This document shows positions 46,074-54,931 of a stretch of 64,000 nt of DNA, piece after piece (position 1 is the stretch's first letter; each line of letters opens with the position of its first letter). The stretch comes from JALORV01 sp963775635 (lineage in GTDB: Bacteria; Pseudomonadota; Gammaproteobacteria; Burkholderiales; Burkholderiaceae_F), in contig CAVZJO010000009.1 in the NCBI GenBank assembly GCA_963775635.1, forward strand, positions 1-64,000, in the 5' to 3' direction. Position numbers and translations under genes: made by a program. Below the pieces are notes generated by a model. It searched no databases. It was not told where the DNA came from and saw nothing but the letters and a program-made list of their open reading frames with translations.

Positions 46074-47015
46074 TCAGTGCACCGAGGCAATCAACGCTTC
46101 GAGCCGCTGCGTGTCCGCGGCGAATGCGCGGATACCTTCGGCGAGCTTTTCGACGGCCATCGCGTCTTCGTTAAGCGCGTAGCGGAACGCGCTCTCCGCG
46201 AGCGCCGCCTCCCGGTGCGTCTCGGGCGCTGGCATCGCGCTTTCGACCGGTCCGGTCGCCGCCCCCAGCTGGTCGAGCAACTCGGGGCTGATGGTCAGCA
46301 GGTCGCAGCCGGCCAGCGCAAGGATCTGGCCGGTGTTGCGGAAACTGGCCCCCATGACCTCGGTCGGATAGCCCGCGCCTTTCAGTCGAGCGTGGATGGC
46401 CCGCACCGAACGCACCCCCGGATCATTGGCTCCGTGCATCGCCGCTTCGTCCCAGCCGCTGCCCGCCGCTTTCCGGTACCAGTCGTAGATCCTGCCGACG
46501 AAGGGCGAGATCAGGCGGGCACCGGCCTGCGCGGCGGCCACGGCTTGCGCCGGCGAGAAAAGCAGCGTGATGTTGCAGTGGATGCCTTCGCGCTCGAGCA
46601 ATTCAGCCGCGCGGATGCCTTCCCACGTCCCGGCGATCTTGATCAGCACGCGCTCACGGTCTACGCCGCGACGGTCGTAGAGGTCGATCAAGCGCCGCGC
46701 CTTTTCGATGGTCGCTCGCGTGTCGAACGACAGCCGCGCGTCCGCTTCGGTCGATACGCGTCCCGCGACCAGTTCGAGTACGCGCGTCCCGAAGGCGACC
46801 AGCACATGGTCGATCCGCTGGCTGATCGGCTCGCCGTTGGCCTCGCGCACGGCAGCGGCCACCATGGGCCGATATGCCTCGAGTTGCGCGGCCTTCAGGA
46901 TCAGCGAGGGGTTGGTGGTTGCATCGCGCGGCCGCAGGCGTTCGATCGCCCGCAGATCGCCGGTATCGGCGACGATGGTGGTGTGGCGCTTCAAACCCTC
47001 CAGCAGAGAGGTCAT
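46074..47015 (-). CDS. tal: Transaldolase
   Basis: The 313-residue protein is a TalB-type transaldolase: DATTNPSLILKAAQL (Asp and Asn of the active site), RVLIKIAGTWEGI with the Schiff-base Lys, and MGASFRNTGQILALAGCDLLT. It moves three-carbon units between sugar phosphates in the pentose phosphate pathway. I use the ATG at 47015 (MTSLLEGLKRHTTIVADTG); the frame opens further upstream. The stop lies 3 bases before the rhomboid start. Confidence 0.92.
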   Translation of the reverse strand: MTSLLEGLKRHTTIVADTGDLRAIERLRPRDATTNPSLILKAAQLEAYRPMVAAAVREANGEPISQRIDHVLVAFGTRVLELVAGRVSTEADARLSFDTRATIEKARRLIDLYDRRGVDRERVLIKIAGTWEGIRAAELLEREGIHCNITLLFSPAQAVAAAQAGARLISPFVGRIYDWYRKAAGSGWDEAAMHGANDPGVRSVRAIHARLKGAGYPTEVMGASFRNTGQILALAGCDLLTISPELLDQLGAATGPVESAMPAPETHREAALAESAFRYALNEDAMAVEKLAEGIRAFAADTQRLEALIASVH

Positions 47016-47050
47016 GGCTTGTCGTGGGTGCTCGTAACGCGGCTGCACGA

Positions 47051-47056
47051 TATAAT
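47051..47056 (+). promoter_or_regulatory. TATAAT in the tal/carA divergent region
   Basis: A perfect TATAAT on the plus strand could be the carA -10, but no good -35 lies at 16-18 bases. On the minus strand the same spot, with TTGGCT 17 bases away, may belong to tal. The 228-base gap holds no gene. Confidence 0.25.
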
Positions 47057-47243
47057 CTGCAAGTTTATCTGTAGCCAATTTGCGGTAGTGGGGAGGTTAC
47101 GGGGTTTCCGACCCGCATATCGCAAGGCAGCCGCCGGTGGTCGCCGAACTCCAGCCTCGGACCGCCGGGCTGTGGCAGCAAAAGGGCGGTAGCAGCAAAA
47201 GAAGTGCAGCCACGAGAGGCCGTGGCCACAAGAGGAGCCGGGT

Positions 47244-48425
47244 TTGTCCCCCCTGATTGTCGATCCGCGCCCCGTCGCGGCCCTCATGCTGGCCGACGGG
47301 TCGGTCTTTCACGGCCGTTCGATCGGAGCAGCCGGCGAAACGCTGGGGGAGGTGGTTTTCAACACCGCAATGACCGGCTACCAGGAAATCCTGACCGATC
47401 CCTCGTATGCCGGCCAGATCGTCACGCTGACCTATCCGCACATCGGCAATACCGGCGTCAATGACGACGACGAGGAGTCCGCTCGCATCTTCGCCGCCGG
47501 GCTGATCGTCCGCGACGTGCCGCCGCGGGCATCGAACTTCCGTCTGCAGCGCGATCTTCCGGCTTACCTGCGAGCGAATGGCATCGTCGGCATCGCCGAT
47601 ATCGATACGCGCCGACTGACCCGGTTGCTGCGTGAGCGCGGCGCCCAGGCGGGCTGCATCGTGGCGGCGGAAGAGGGCAGCAAACTGTCCGAGCGCGCGC
47701 TGGCCGCAGCGCAGGCGCGTGCGCGGGCTTATCCGGGCATGGCGGGCCAAGATCTGGCGAAAGCGGTGTCCACGACGCATCCTTATGTCTGGACCGAAGG
47801 CAGCTGGCGACTGGCGCGCGCCGACTCGACGCCGGGGTATGTGACGCCGACCGAACCGCCGCGTTTTCACGTGGTTGCCTACGACTACGGCGTCAAGCGC
47901 AACATCTTGCGATTGATGGCTGATCGCGGTTGCCGGATCACGGTGGTGCCGGCCGAAACGCCTGCGGCCGAAGCATTGAAGCTCGCGCCGGACGGAATCT
48001 TCCTGTCCAACGGTCCGGGCGATCCCGAGCCTTGCACCTACGCGATCGAAGCCACGCGCGAGTTCCTCGCACGCAAGCTGCCGACCTTCGGCATCTGCCT
48101 CGGGCAGCAGATCATGGGGCTGGCGGTGGGCGGCCGCACGATGAAGATGAAGTTCGGTCATCACGGAGCGAACCATCCAGTGCTCGACGTCGCTACGAAG
48201 CATGTCTACATCACCAGCCAGAACCACGGATTCGCGGTCGACGAATCGTCGCTGCCGACGAACGTCAAGGTCACGCACGTATCGCTGTTCGACGGATCGC
48301 TACAGGGATTCGCGCTGACCGACGCGCCGGCTTTCTGCTTCCAGGGGCACCCCGAAGCGAGTCCAGGCCCGCACGACATCCGGGGGCTGTTCGACCGTTT
48401 TATCGCGGCAATGGAGGACCGATGA
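47244..48425 (+). CDS. carA: Carbamoyl-phosphate synthase small subunit
   Basis: The 393-residue glutaminase subunit has an N-terminal domain (ADGSVFHGRSIGAAGETLGE, FNTAMTGYQEILTDPSYAGQ) and a class I amidotransferase domain with Cys285 in TFGICLGQQIMGLA and the His-x-Glu in FCFQGHPEASPGPHD. It passes ammonia to CarB to make carbamoyl phosphate for arginine and pyrimidines. Start is TTG with AGAGGAG 5 bases upstream. The ATGA at 48422 overlaps the next start. Confidence 0.95.
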   Translation: MSPLIVDPRPVAALMLADGSVFHGRSIGAAGETLGEVVFNTAMTGYQEILTDPSYAGQIVTLTYPHIGNTGVNDDDEESARIFAAGLIVRDVPPRASNFRLQRDLPAYLRANGIVGIADIDTRRLTRLLRERGAQAGCIVAAEEGSKLSERALAAAQARARAYPGMAGQDLAKAVSTTHPYVWTEGSWRLARADSTPGYVTPTEPPRFHVVAYDYGVKRNILRLMADRGCRITVVPAETPAAEALKLAPDGIFLSNGPGDPEPCTYAIEATREFLARKLPTFGICLGQQIMGLAVGGRTMKMKFGHHGANHPVLDVATKHVYITSQNHGFAVDESSLPTNVKVTHVSLFDGSLQGFALTDAPAFCFQGHPEASPGPHDIRGLFDRFIAAMEDR

Positions 48426-49036
48426 GCAATGCTGACGCCGTGCGTGGTGCGCTGGAAGAAGCTGCCGGCTGCCTGTCGCGCTTGCAGGGCGACTCTGAAA
48501 CGCTCGAGCGCATTGCCGAGGCGGGAGCGCTGCTGGCGAGCACCTTTGCCGCCGGCGGACGCGCCTACTCATGCGGCAACGGCGGGTCGATGTGCGACGC
48601 GATGCATTTCGCCGAAGAACTGACCGGACGCTTCCGCGACAACCGTCCCGGTTTCCCCGCGGTCGCAATCAGCGACGCCGGCCATTTGAGCTGCGTGGCG
48701 AACGACTTCGGCTACGAGCAGGTCTTCGCCCGCTACGTGTCGACCCATGGGAGGCACGATGACGTGCTGCTGGCGATCAGCACCAGCGGAACCAGCGCAA
48801 ACGTCGTAGCGGCAGTGGAAGCCGCAAAGTCGCTGGGAATGAAGGTAATCGGGCTGACCGGGCGGGCCGGCACGCCACTGGCCGAGCGTGCGGACATCGC
48901 GATCGTCACGGCCGGCGGACGTTACGCGGACCGCGTGCAGGAACTGCACATCAAGGTCATCCACATCCTGATCGAACTGGTCGAGCGGCACCTCGCTCCC
49001 GCCAACTACGGGGACAAGGATGCCGCGGCGCAGTGA
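48422..49036 (+). CDS. gmhA: Sedoheptulose-7-phosphate isomerase, GmhA-like
   Basis: The 204-residue SIS-domain protein shows SCGNGGSMCDAMHFAEELTGRFRDNRPG, broken here as SCGNGGSMCDAMHFAEEL plus TGRFRDNRPG, then LAISTSGTSANVVAA and VQELHIKVIHILIELVE. These are the sugar-phosphate and catalytic regions of GmhA. The enzyme makes D-glycero-D-manno-heptose 7-phosphate for lipopolysaccharide. The ATG overlaps the carA stop by 4 bases, and the end overlaps the carB start by 17 bases. Its place inside carAB is unusual. Confidence 0.85.
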   Translation: MSNADAVRGALEEAAGCLSRLQGDSETLERIAEAGALLASTFAAGGRAYSCGNGGSMCDAMHFAEELTGRFRDNRPGFPAVAISDAGHLSCVANDFGYEQVFARYVSTHGRHDDVLLAISTSGTSANVVAAVEAAKSLGMKVIGLTGRAGTPLAERADIAIVTAGGRYADRVQELHIKVIHILIELVERHLAPANYGDKDAAAQ

Positions 49037-52000
49037 CCTCAAGAGCATTCTGATCATCGGCGCCGGCCCGATCGTCATCGGCCAAGCCTGCGAGTTCGAC
49101 TACTCGGGGGCGCAGGCGTGCAAGGCGCTGAAGGAAGAGGGCTACAAGGTCATCCTCGTCAACAGCAATCCGGCGACGATCATGACCGACCCGGAAACGG
49201 CCGACGTCACCTACATCGAGCCGATCACCTGGCAGGTCATCGAGCGCATCATCGCCAAGGAAAAGCCGGACGCCATCTTGCCGACGATGGGCGGCCAGAC
49301 GGCCCTCAACTGCGCGATGGATCTCTACAAGAACGGCGTGCTGCACAAGCACGGCGTCGAGCTCATCGGCGCTTCGCCGGTCGCGATCGAGAAGGCCGAG
49401 GACCGCCTCAAGTTCAAGGAGGCGATGACGAGCATCGGGCTGGCCTCGGCGCACTCGGACATCGCGCACACACTGGACGAGGCGTTCGCGGTGCAGAAGG
49501 CGATGGGCTTCCCGGTCGTCGTGCGGCCGAGTTTCACGCTCGGCGGCAGCGGCGGCGGCATCGCCTGGAACATGGAGGAGTTCGTCTCGATCTGCCAGCG
49601 CGGTCTCGACCTGTCGCCGACCCGCGAACTGCTGATCGAGGAATCATTGATCGGCTGGAAGGAATTCGAGATGGAGGTCGTCCGCGACAAGGCGGACAAC
49701 TGCATCATCATCTGTTCGATCGAGAACGTCGATCCGATGGGGATTCACACCGGCGATTCGATCACAGTGGCGCCGGCGCAGACGCTGACCGACAAGGAAT
49801 ACCAGTTGATGCGCGATGCCAGCATCGCGATCCTGCGCGAGATCGGTGTCGACACCGGCGGTTCCAACGTCCAGTTCGCGATCGATCCAAAAAATGGCCG
49901 GATGATCGTCATCGAGATGAATCCGCGTGTGTCGCGCTCGTCTGCGTTGGCGTCGAAGGCGACCGGATTTCCGATCGCCAAGGTGGCCGCGAAGCTCGCC
50001 GTGGGCTACACGCTCGACGAGCTTCGTAACGAAATCACCGGCGGCGCGACGCCGGCTTCCTTCGAGCCGACCATCGACTATGTCGTCACGAAGGTCCCGC
50101 GCTTTGCGTTCGAAAAGTTCACGCAGGCCGACAACCACCTGACCACGCAGATGAAGTCCGTTGGCGAGGTCATGGCGATCGGCCGCACGTTCCAGGAGTC
50201 GTTCCAGAAGGCGCTGCGCGGTCTCGAGGTCGGCTCCGACGGGCTGGACGAGCGATCGACCGACAGCGACGAGATAGTCGAGGAACTCGGCGAACCGGGT
50301 CCTGACCGGATTTGGTTCGTGGCCGATGCGTTCCGCATCGGCATGACGCTGTCTGAGATTTTCGAGGAGACCGCGATCGATCCGTGGTTCCTGGCGCAGA
50401 TCGAGGAACTGGTGCAAATCGAGCACCGGTTGCAGGACCATCGGCTCGCCGAACTTGGCGCCGATGACCTGCGCTACCTGAAACGCAAGGGGTTCTCGGA
50501 CCGCCGGCTTGCAAAACTGCTTGGAGCGCAGCCGGGCGAGGTGCGCGCTGCGCGCCTGAAATTCGGCGTCAGGCCGGTGTTCAAGCGCGTCGACACGTGT
50601 GCCGCCGAATTCGCTACGACCACCGCCTACATGTATTCGACGTATGAGGAGGAGTGCGAGGCCAATCCGACCGACCGCAAGAAGGTGATCGTGCTCGGCG
50701 GTGGCCCGAACCGGATCGGCCAGGGCATCGAGTTTGATTACTGCTGTGTGCACGCGGCGTTCGCGTTGCGCGACCACGGCTTCGAGACCATCATGGTCAA
50801 CTGCAACCCGGAGACGGTGTCGACCGACTACGACACTTCGGATCGCCTGTACTTCGAACCGCTGACGCTGGAAGATGTTCTCGAGATCGTCGACAAGGAA
50901 AAGCCGCTCGGTGTGATCGTGCAGTACGGCGGCCAGACGCCGCTCAAGCTCGCGCGCGACCTCGAAGCCAACGGCGTGCCGATCATCGGAACGTCACCTG
51001 ACTCGATCGATATCGCCGAGGACCGCGAGCGATTCCAGAAGCTGCTGCGGCAGCTCCAGCTCAAGCAGCCGCCGAATCGAACCGCGCGCGCAGAGGACGA
51101 AGCGTTGCGCCTGGCCGAGGAGATCGGCTACCCGCTGGTGGTGCGTCCGAGCTACGTGCTGGGCGGCCGCGCGATGGAGATCGTGCATGACTCGCGCGAC
51201 CTGGAGCGCTATATGCGCGAGGCGGTCAAGGTCAGCAATGACTCGCCGGTACTGTTGGACCGCTTCCTCGACGATGCGATCGAAGTCGACGTCGATTGCC
51301 TGGCCGATGGTACGCGCGTGCTGATCGGCGCTGTGATGGAGCACATCGAGCAGGCCGGTGTTCACTCGGGCGACTCCGCGTGCTCGCTTCCGCCATATTC
51401 GCTCGCGCCCGCGATCATCGACGAACTGAAACGCCAGACCGAGAAAATGGCACGTGCGCTGAACGTCGTCGGGCTGATGAACGTCCAGTTCGCCATCCAG
51501 ACGGACAACAACAGCGAACCGGCCATCCATGTGCTCGAGGTCAATCCGCGGGCCTCGCGCACAGTGCCGTTCGTGTCGAAGGCCACTGGCATGCCGCTCG
51601 CCAAGATCGCCGCGCTCGCGATGGTCGGCATCAGTTTCGAGCGCCAGGGCGTCACGCGTGAAATCGTCCCGCCATTTTTCTCGGTCAAGGAAGCCGTGTT
51701 TCCCTTCGCCAAGTTCCCGGGCGTCGACCCGCTGCTCGGTCCCGAAATGCGTTCAACCGGCGAGGTCATGGGCGTCGGCGAAACCTTCGGCGAGGCGCTG
51801 TTCAAGTCACAACTCGGGGCCGGCGCCAGCCTGCCCGAGCGCGGCACGGTGTTCCTGAGCGTGAAGGACCCCGACAAACCCAAGGCCATCGCCGTGGCGC
51901 GGTTGCTCCACGACATGGGCTATCAGCTAGTCGCCACGCGTGGCACGGCGCAGGCGGTCGAACAGGCCGGAATTCCGGTGAAGACCGTCAACAAGGTCAA

Positions 52001-52271
52001 GGATGGCCGGCCGCATGTCGTCGATCTGCTGAAAAATGGTGACATCCAGCTGGTGATCACGACGGTGAGCGAGGTGCGAAGCCAGATCGCCGACTCCCGC
52101 TCGATCCGCACGACAGCACTGGCACAGCGCGTGACGTATTACACGACGATGGCAGGCGGCCGTGCGGCAATCGAAGGCATGAAGCATCTCGATCACCTCG
52201 AGGTATACGACCTGCAAGGAGCTGCATCGCAGTCTAGAGAGATAGCTCTGCGCGCGAGGGTTGCACCCTGA
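49020..52271 (+). CDS. carB: Carbamoyl-phosphate synthase large subunit
   Basis: The 1083-residue protein has two homologous ATP-grasp synthetase halves (SILIIGAGPIVIGQACEFDYSGAQAC, given here as GAGPIVIGQACEFDYSG; second half VLGGGPNRIGQGIEFDY), a central oligomerisation domain, and a C-terminal MGS allosteric domain ending in LQGAA. It uses ammonia from CarA with bicarbonate and two ATP. The start ATG at 49020 lies inside gmhA, so translation is probably coupled. A terminator and then a group II intron follow. Confidence 0.97.
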   Translation: MPRRSDLKSILIIGAGPIVIGQACEFDYSGAQACKALKEEGYKVILVNSNPATIMTDPETADVTYIEPITWQVIERIIAKEKPDAILPTMGGQTALNCAMDLYKNGVLHKHGVELIGASPVAIEKAEDRLKFKEAMTSIGLASAHSDIAHTLDEAFAVQKAMGFPVVVRPSFTLGGSGGGIAWNMEEFVSICQRGLDLSPTRELLIEESLIGWKEFEMEVVRDKADNCIIICSIENVDPMGIHTGDSITVAPAQTLTDKEYQLMRDASIAILREIGVDTGGSNVQFAIDPKNGRMIVIEMNPRVSRSSALASKATGFPIAKVAAKLAVGYTLDELRNEITGGATPASFEPTIDYVVTKVPRFAFEKFTQADNHLTTQMKSVGEVMAIGRTFQESFQKALRGLEVGSDGLDERSTDSDEIVEELGEPGPDRIWFVADAFRIGMTLSEIFEETAIDPWFLAQIEELVQIEHRLQDHRLAELGADDLRYLKRKGFSDRRLAKLLGAQPGEVRAARLKFGVRPVFKRVDTCAAEFATTTAYMYSTYEEECEANPTDRKKVIVLGGGPNRIGQGIEFDYCCVHAAFALRDHGFETIMVNCNPETVSTDYDTSDRLYFEPLTLEDVLEIVDKEKPLGVIVQYGGQTPLKLARDLEANGVPIIGTSPDSIDIAEDRERFQKLLRQLQLKQPPNRTARAEDEALRLAEEIGYPLVVRPSYVLGGRAMEIVHDSRDLERYMREAVKVSNDSPVLLDRFLDDAIEVDVDCLADGTRVLIGAVMEHIEQAGVHSGDSACSLPPYSLAPAIIDELKRQTEKMARALNVVGLMNVQFAIQTDNNSEPAIHVLEVNPRASRTVPFVSKATGMPLAKIAALAMVGISFERQGVTREIVPPFFSVKEAVFPFAKFPGVDPLLGPEMRSTGEVMGVGETFGEALFKSQLGAGASLPERGTVFLSVKDPDKPKAIAVARLLHDMGYQLVATRGTAQAVEQAGIPVKTVNKVKDGRPHVVDLLKNGDIQLVITTVSEVRSQIADSRSIRTTALAQRVTYYTTMAGGRAAIEGMKHLDHLEVYDLQGAASQSREIALRARVAP

Positions 52272-52298
52272 CGTCGCTTTGGCTAGAGTGTTCACGCG

Positions 52299-52325
52299 GC
52301 CCCGGCATCGCCGGGGCTTTGTTTT
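52299..52325 (+). terminator. Rho-independent terminator after carB
   Basis: Arms GCCCCGGC and GCCGGGGC flank an ATC loop and are followed by TTTGTTTT. It is directly adjacent to the intron 5' end, which is the usual target context of group IIC introns. Confidence 0.8.
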
Positions 52326-53007
52326 GTGCGCCAGGCATGGCGCGTAGCGCCGTGACTGGCGCTGTTCAGGTCGCTGTGGTGGCGAGTTGGACGACTTGGG
52401 GGTGAAAGTCCCCTACGGACCTTGATAGTGGGAACCGTTAGCCGCACAGCAAGGGTGTCCGTCGCGAGGCGGAATCTGAAGGAAGCTGTACGCAAAGCTG
52501 TGGCCCGACGAACAGGAATCGCATATGAGGCAACTTCACTTGGGCGAGAGGGCAAAGCAACTCGAAGCCCGAAACTATCCGGAAGGTGAAGGAGTAGATG
52601 CGGCGGGTATCTGCAGCGAAGGTCGCGCGTCTTACCCTGGGAGGCCTGTCAGCCTGCCTTGTGCTACCGGCGTCGAGAGGTGCCGGGATGGGTTGGCAGG
52701 AGTCAGCAGAGGCCGTAGTAGTCGTCGGCAACCGCGACGGCAAAGGGCTGAACCTGTCACGAGTGGACAGTCGCGCGTGCTCTCTGTGCATTCAGAGCAG
52801 AAGCCGCGGCGCAGGCCGCGGGCCGCCTCGGACGTGCCGCGACCGGAAGTCGCGGATCGCCGGCGCGGTGCTCGATGGATCTCAGGCGACACGCTGAACG
52901 AAACACAAACTCACGGGGCTTCGGCCCCCGACAGGAACCGCCGTATACGGAACCGTATGTACGGTGGTGTGGGAGGACGGCAGGGGTGACCCTGCCTCCT
53001 ACCCGAT
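52326..53007 (+). mobile_element. Group IIC intron lacking a reverse transcriptase gene
   Basis: The 5' end GTGCGCCAGGCATGGCGC matches the group IIC start. Further on, AAGGGTGTCCGT, then GGAATCTGAAGGAAGC, are the conserved domain I core seen in the Oceanobacillus iheyensis intron. Near 52720, GTCAGCAGAGGCCGTAGTAG recalls the IIC segment just ahead of the usual reverse-transcriptase gene, but no such gene follows; at 52760-52915 there is only GC-rich filler. Domain V (52935-52969) carries the CGC triad at 52939-52941 typical of IIC. Domain VI (52971-53007) ends CCTACCCGAT with the unpaired branch A. At about 682 bases it is a natural ORF-less ribozyme. It lies behind the carB terminator and 26 bases ahead of greA. 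Mobility would need a protein supplied elsewhere. Confidence 0.85.
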
Positions 53008-53032
53008 TCCCGAGAGAAGTCAACGCAACGAC

Positions 53033-53509
53033 ATGCCAGGCATCCCGATCACGGCGCGCGGCGCCGAGAAACTGAAAGTCGAACTGCAGCGGCTGAAGGC
53101 GGTCGAGCGCCCGACGGTGATCCAAGCGATCAAGGATGCGCGCGAAAAGGGCGATCTGACCGAGAACGCCGAGTACGACGCCGCGCGCGAGCGCCAGGGC
53201 TTCATCGAAGGCCGGATCCAGGAACTGGAAGGCAAGCTCTCCAGCCTGCAGATCATCGACCCGGCGACGGTGGACGCCGCCGGACGCATCGTCTTCGGGG
53301 CGACGGTCGAACTCGAGGATCAGCAGTCCGGCGAGATGGTCAAGTACCAGATCGTCGGCGACGACGAAGCCGATATCAAAGGCGGGATGATCTCGGTGTC
53401 GAGCCCAATCGCGCGAGCATTGATCGGCAAGAGCGAAGGCGACATGGCGCAGGTACTTGCGCCGGCGGGCAAGCGCGAGTATTCGATCGTCTCGGTCGCT
53501 TACCAGTAG
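53033..53509 (+). CDS. greA: Transcription elongation factor GreA
   Basis: The 158-residue protein has the GreA coiled-coil finger (DLTENAEYDAARERQGFIEG, with the catalytic acidic tip DLTENAEYD) and a C-terminal FKBP-like domain (VKYQIVGDDEADIKGGMISV). It rescues backtracked RNA polymerase by stimulating transcript cleavage. The ATG at 53033 fits the family start (MPGIPITARGAEKLK). The group IIC intron lies just upstream, so greA expression from carB readthrough depends on that region. Confidence 0.95.
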   Translation: MPGIPITARGAEKLKVELQRLKAVERPTVIQAIKDAREKGDLTENAEYDAARERQGFIEGRIQELEGKLSSLQIIDPATVDAAGRIVFGATVELEDQQSGEMVKYQIVGDDEADIKGGMISVSSPIARALIGKSEGDMAQVLAPAGKREYSIVSVAYQ

Positions 53510-53530
53510 CCGGCACGTCGGCGACCACTC

Positions 53531-54064
53531 CTAGCGCCCGCTGCGCTTTCGTGCGGCGCGCGGCTTCGGTGCGTTCGACCGGCCGGCGGCGCGATGCGCG
53601 GCGCCAGGATCACGACGCGCGGCGGGCGGGCGGTTGACGCGTTCGGCCTCGCGCCGGTCGGGGGTCGATCGCTTCGGTGCCGACGGTTTGCCGGCGCGCG
53701 CCACGCGCGCGTTCGGCTCGACGCGCACTCTCTTGCGCTCCGACGGTGCCTTACGTGATCCGGCTGCTTCGGCCACGACAGATTCCTCGGGCATCGGGCG
53801 GTAAAGCACCAGCAGTTTGCCGATCGCCTGCACGCGCGCCGCCGACAAGGTGTCGGCGAGTTCGGTGAAGAGTGCGTCGCGTTCCGCGCGGTCGTCGCCC
53901 GGCACGCGCACCTTGATCAGTTCGTGCGCGGCCAGCGCGCGGTCGATCTCCCTGATCACCGGCGTGCTGGCGCCGGCGTTGCCGAGCAGCACCACCGGTT
54001 TGAGGCCATGCGCGCGCGCCTTCAGCGCCTGTCGTTCCTTCGGACTCAACGGGACCTCGGGCAT
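53531..54064 (-). CDS. yhbY: YhbY family RNA-binding protein with long basic tail
   Basis: Residues 1-97 form the CRM domain: LSPKERQALKARAHGLKPVV, LGNAGASTPVIREIDRALAA, then the GxxG-like loop and AIGKLLVLYRP. YhbY binds RNA and associates with pre-50S ribosomes. The last 80 residues are very rich in Arg, Ala and Pro, which is longer than in most members. The ATG at 54064 has AAAGGAGG 8 bases upstream; an earlier ATG in frame at 54088 lies before it. It is divergent from rlmE. Confidence 0.85.
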   Translation of the reverse strand: MPEVPLSPKERQALKARAHGLKPVVLLGNAGASTPVIREIDRALAAHELIKVRVPGDDRAERDALFTELADTLSAARVQAIGKLLVLYRPMPEESVVAEAAGSRKAPSERKRVRVEPNARVARAGKPSAPKRSTPDRREAERVNRPPAARRDPGAAHRAAGRSNAPKPRAARKRSGR

Positions 54065-54103
54065 AGTGTCATCCTCCTTTCGCTTCATTCAGTGTAGTCA
54101 CGG

Positions 54104-54775
54104 ATGCCGCAGGCGAAGAAGAAGCATCGTTCGAACCCGGCGTGGATCCAGCGCCATGTCACCGACCCGTATGTGCGGCGTTCGGTCCAGGAGGGCTACC
54201 GGTCGCGCGCGGCCTACAAGCTCGCCGAAATCGCCGATGCCGATCGATTGCTGAAACCCGGCATGGCGGTGGTCGAACTCGGTGCTGCGCCCGGCAGCTG
54301 GACGCAGGTCGTACGGCGGCGGCTGAGTGCGCCGGACGGAACGCTGCACGGGCGGATCGTCGCGCTCGATCTGCTGACGATGGACCCGGTTCCGGATGTC
54401 GACTTCATCCAGGGCGACTTTCGCGAGGAAAGCATCGAGACGCAGCTGGAGGCTGTGCTCGGCGGCTCCCCGGTCGACGCCGTGCTGTCCGACATGGCGC
54501 CCAACCTGTCGGGGATCGCCGCAGCGGATGCGGCCCGCAGCTTGCATCTGGCTGAACTCGCCGCCGATTTCGCTGTCAGGCACCTGAGGCCGGAGGGTTT
54601 TTTGCTAGTCAAGGCCTTCCAGGGCAGCGGCTACAGCCAACTGGTGGAGCAGTTGAAACGCGACTTCCGCAGCGTGTCGACACGCAAGCCCAAGGCCTCG
54701 CGCGAGGAATCTGCCGAAGTGTTTCTGCTGGCGCGCCAGCTGAAGCCGCGGCCGTCCGGCGGGCACGCCGCATGA
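54104..54775 (+). CDS. rlmE: 23S rRNA (uridine-2'-O-)-methyltransferase RlmE
   Basis: The 223-residue FtsJ-type protein has a basic start (PQAKKKHRSNPAWIQRHVTD), SAM motif VVELGAAPGSWTQVV, and the catalytic K-D-K-E set (Lys in SRAAYKLAEI, Asp in AVLSDMAPNL, Lys in FLLVKAFQGSG, Glu in REESAEVF). It methylates U2552 of 23S rRNA late in 50S assembly. It precedes ftsH, the conserved rlmE-ftsH order. Confidence 0.95.
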   Translation: MPQAKKKHRSNPAWIQRHVTDPYVRRSVQEGYRSRAAYKLAEIADADRLLKPGMAVVELGAAPGSWTQVVRRRLSAPDGTLHGRIVALDLLTMDPVPDVDFIQGDFREESIETQLEAVLGGSPVDAVLSDMAPNLSGIAAADAARSLHLAELAADFAVRHLRPEGFLLVKAFQGSGYSQLVEQLKRDFRSVSTRKPKASREESAEVFLLARQLKPRPSGGHAA

Positions 54776-54931
54776 GCAAATAAGCCTGCGGAACGGCATT
54801 GAAATGAGCGGCCCACGACCCCCAAATTGGCGAAGCGGGTCGCCAGCGAGGATTAGAATGGCCCGTCAGCAGTCCGATCTGATTTCGTGCCGAGGCTCCG
54901 AGCCTGCTCGGAGCGGCCCAGGGAGCACTCC

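Noticed and set aside
47040..47110. Clear carA promoter
   Set aside because: The TATAAT at 47051 has no good -35 partner, so only a weak candidate is listed.
52525..52989. Open frame inside the group II intron as a maturase remnant
   Set aside because: The translation shows no reverse transcriptase motif (no YADD or RT0-RT7 pattern); it is structural intron sequence.
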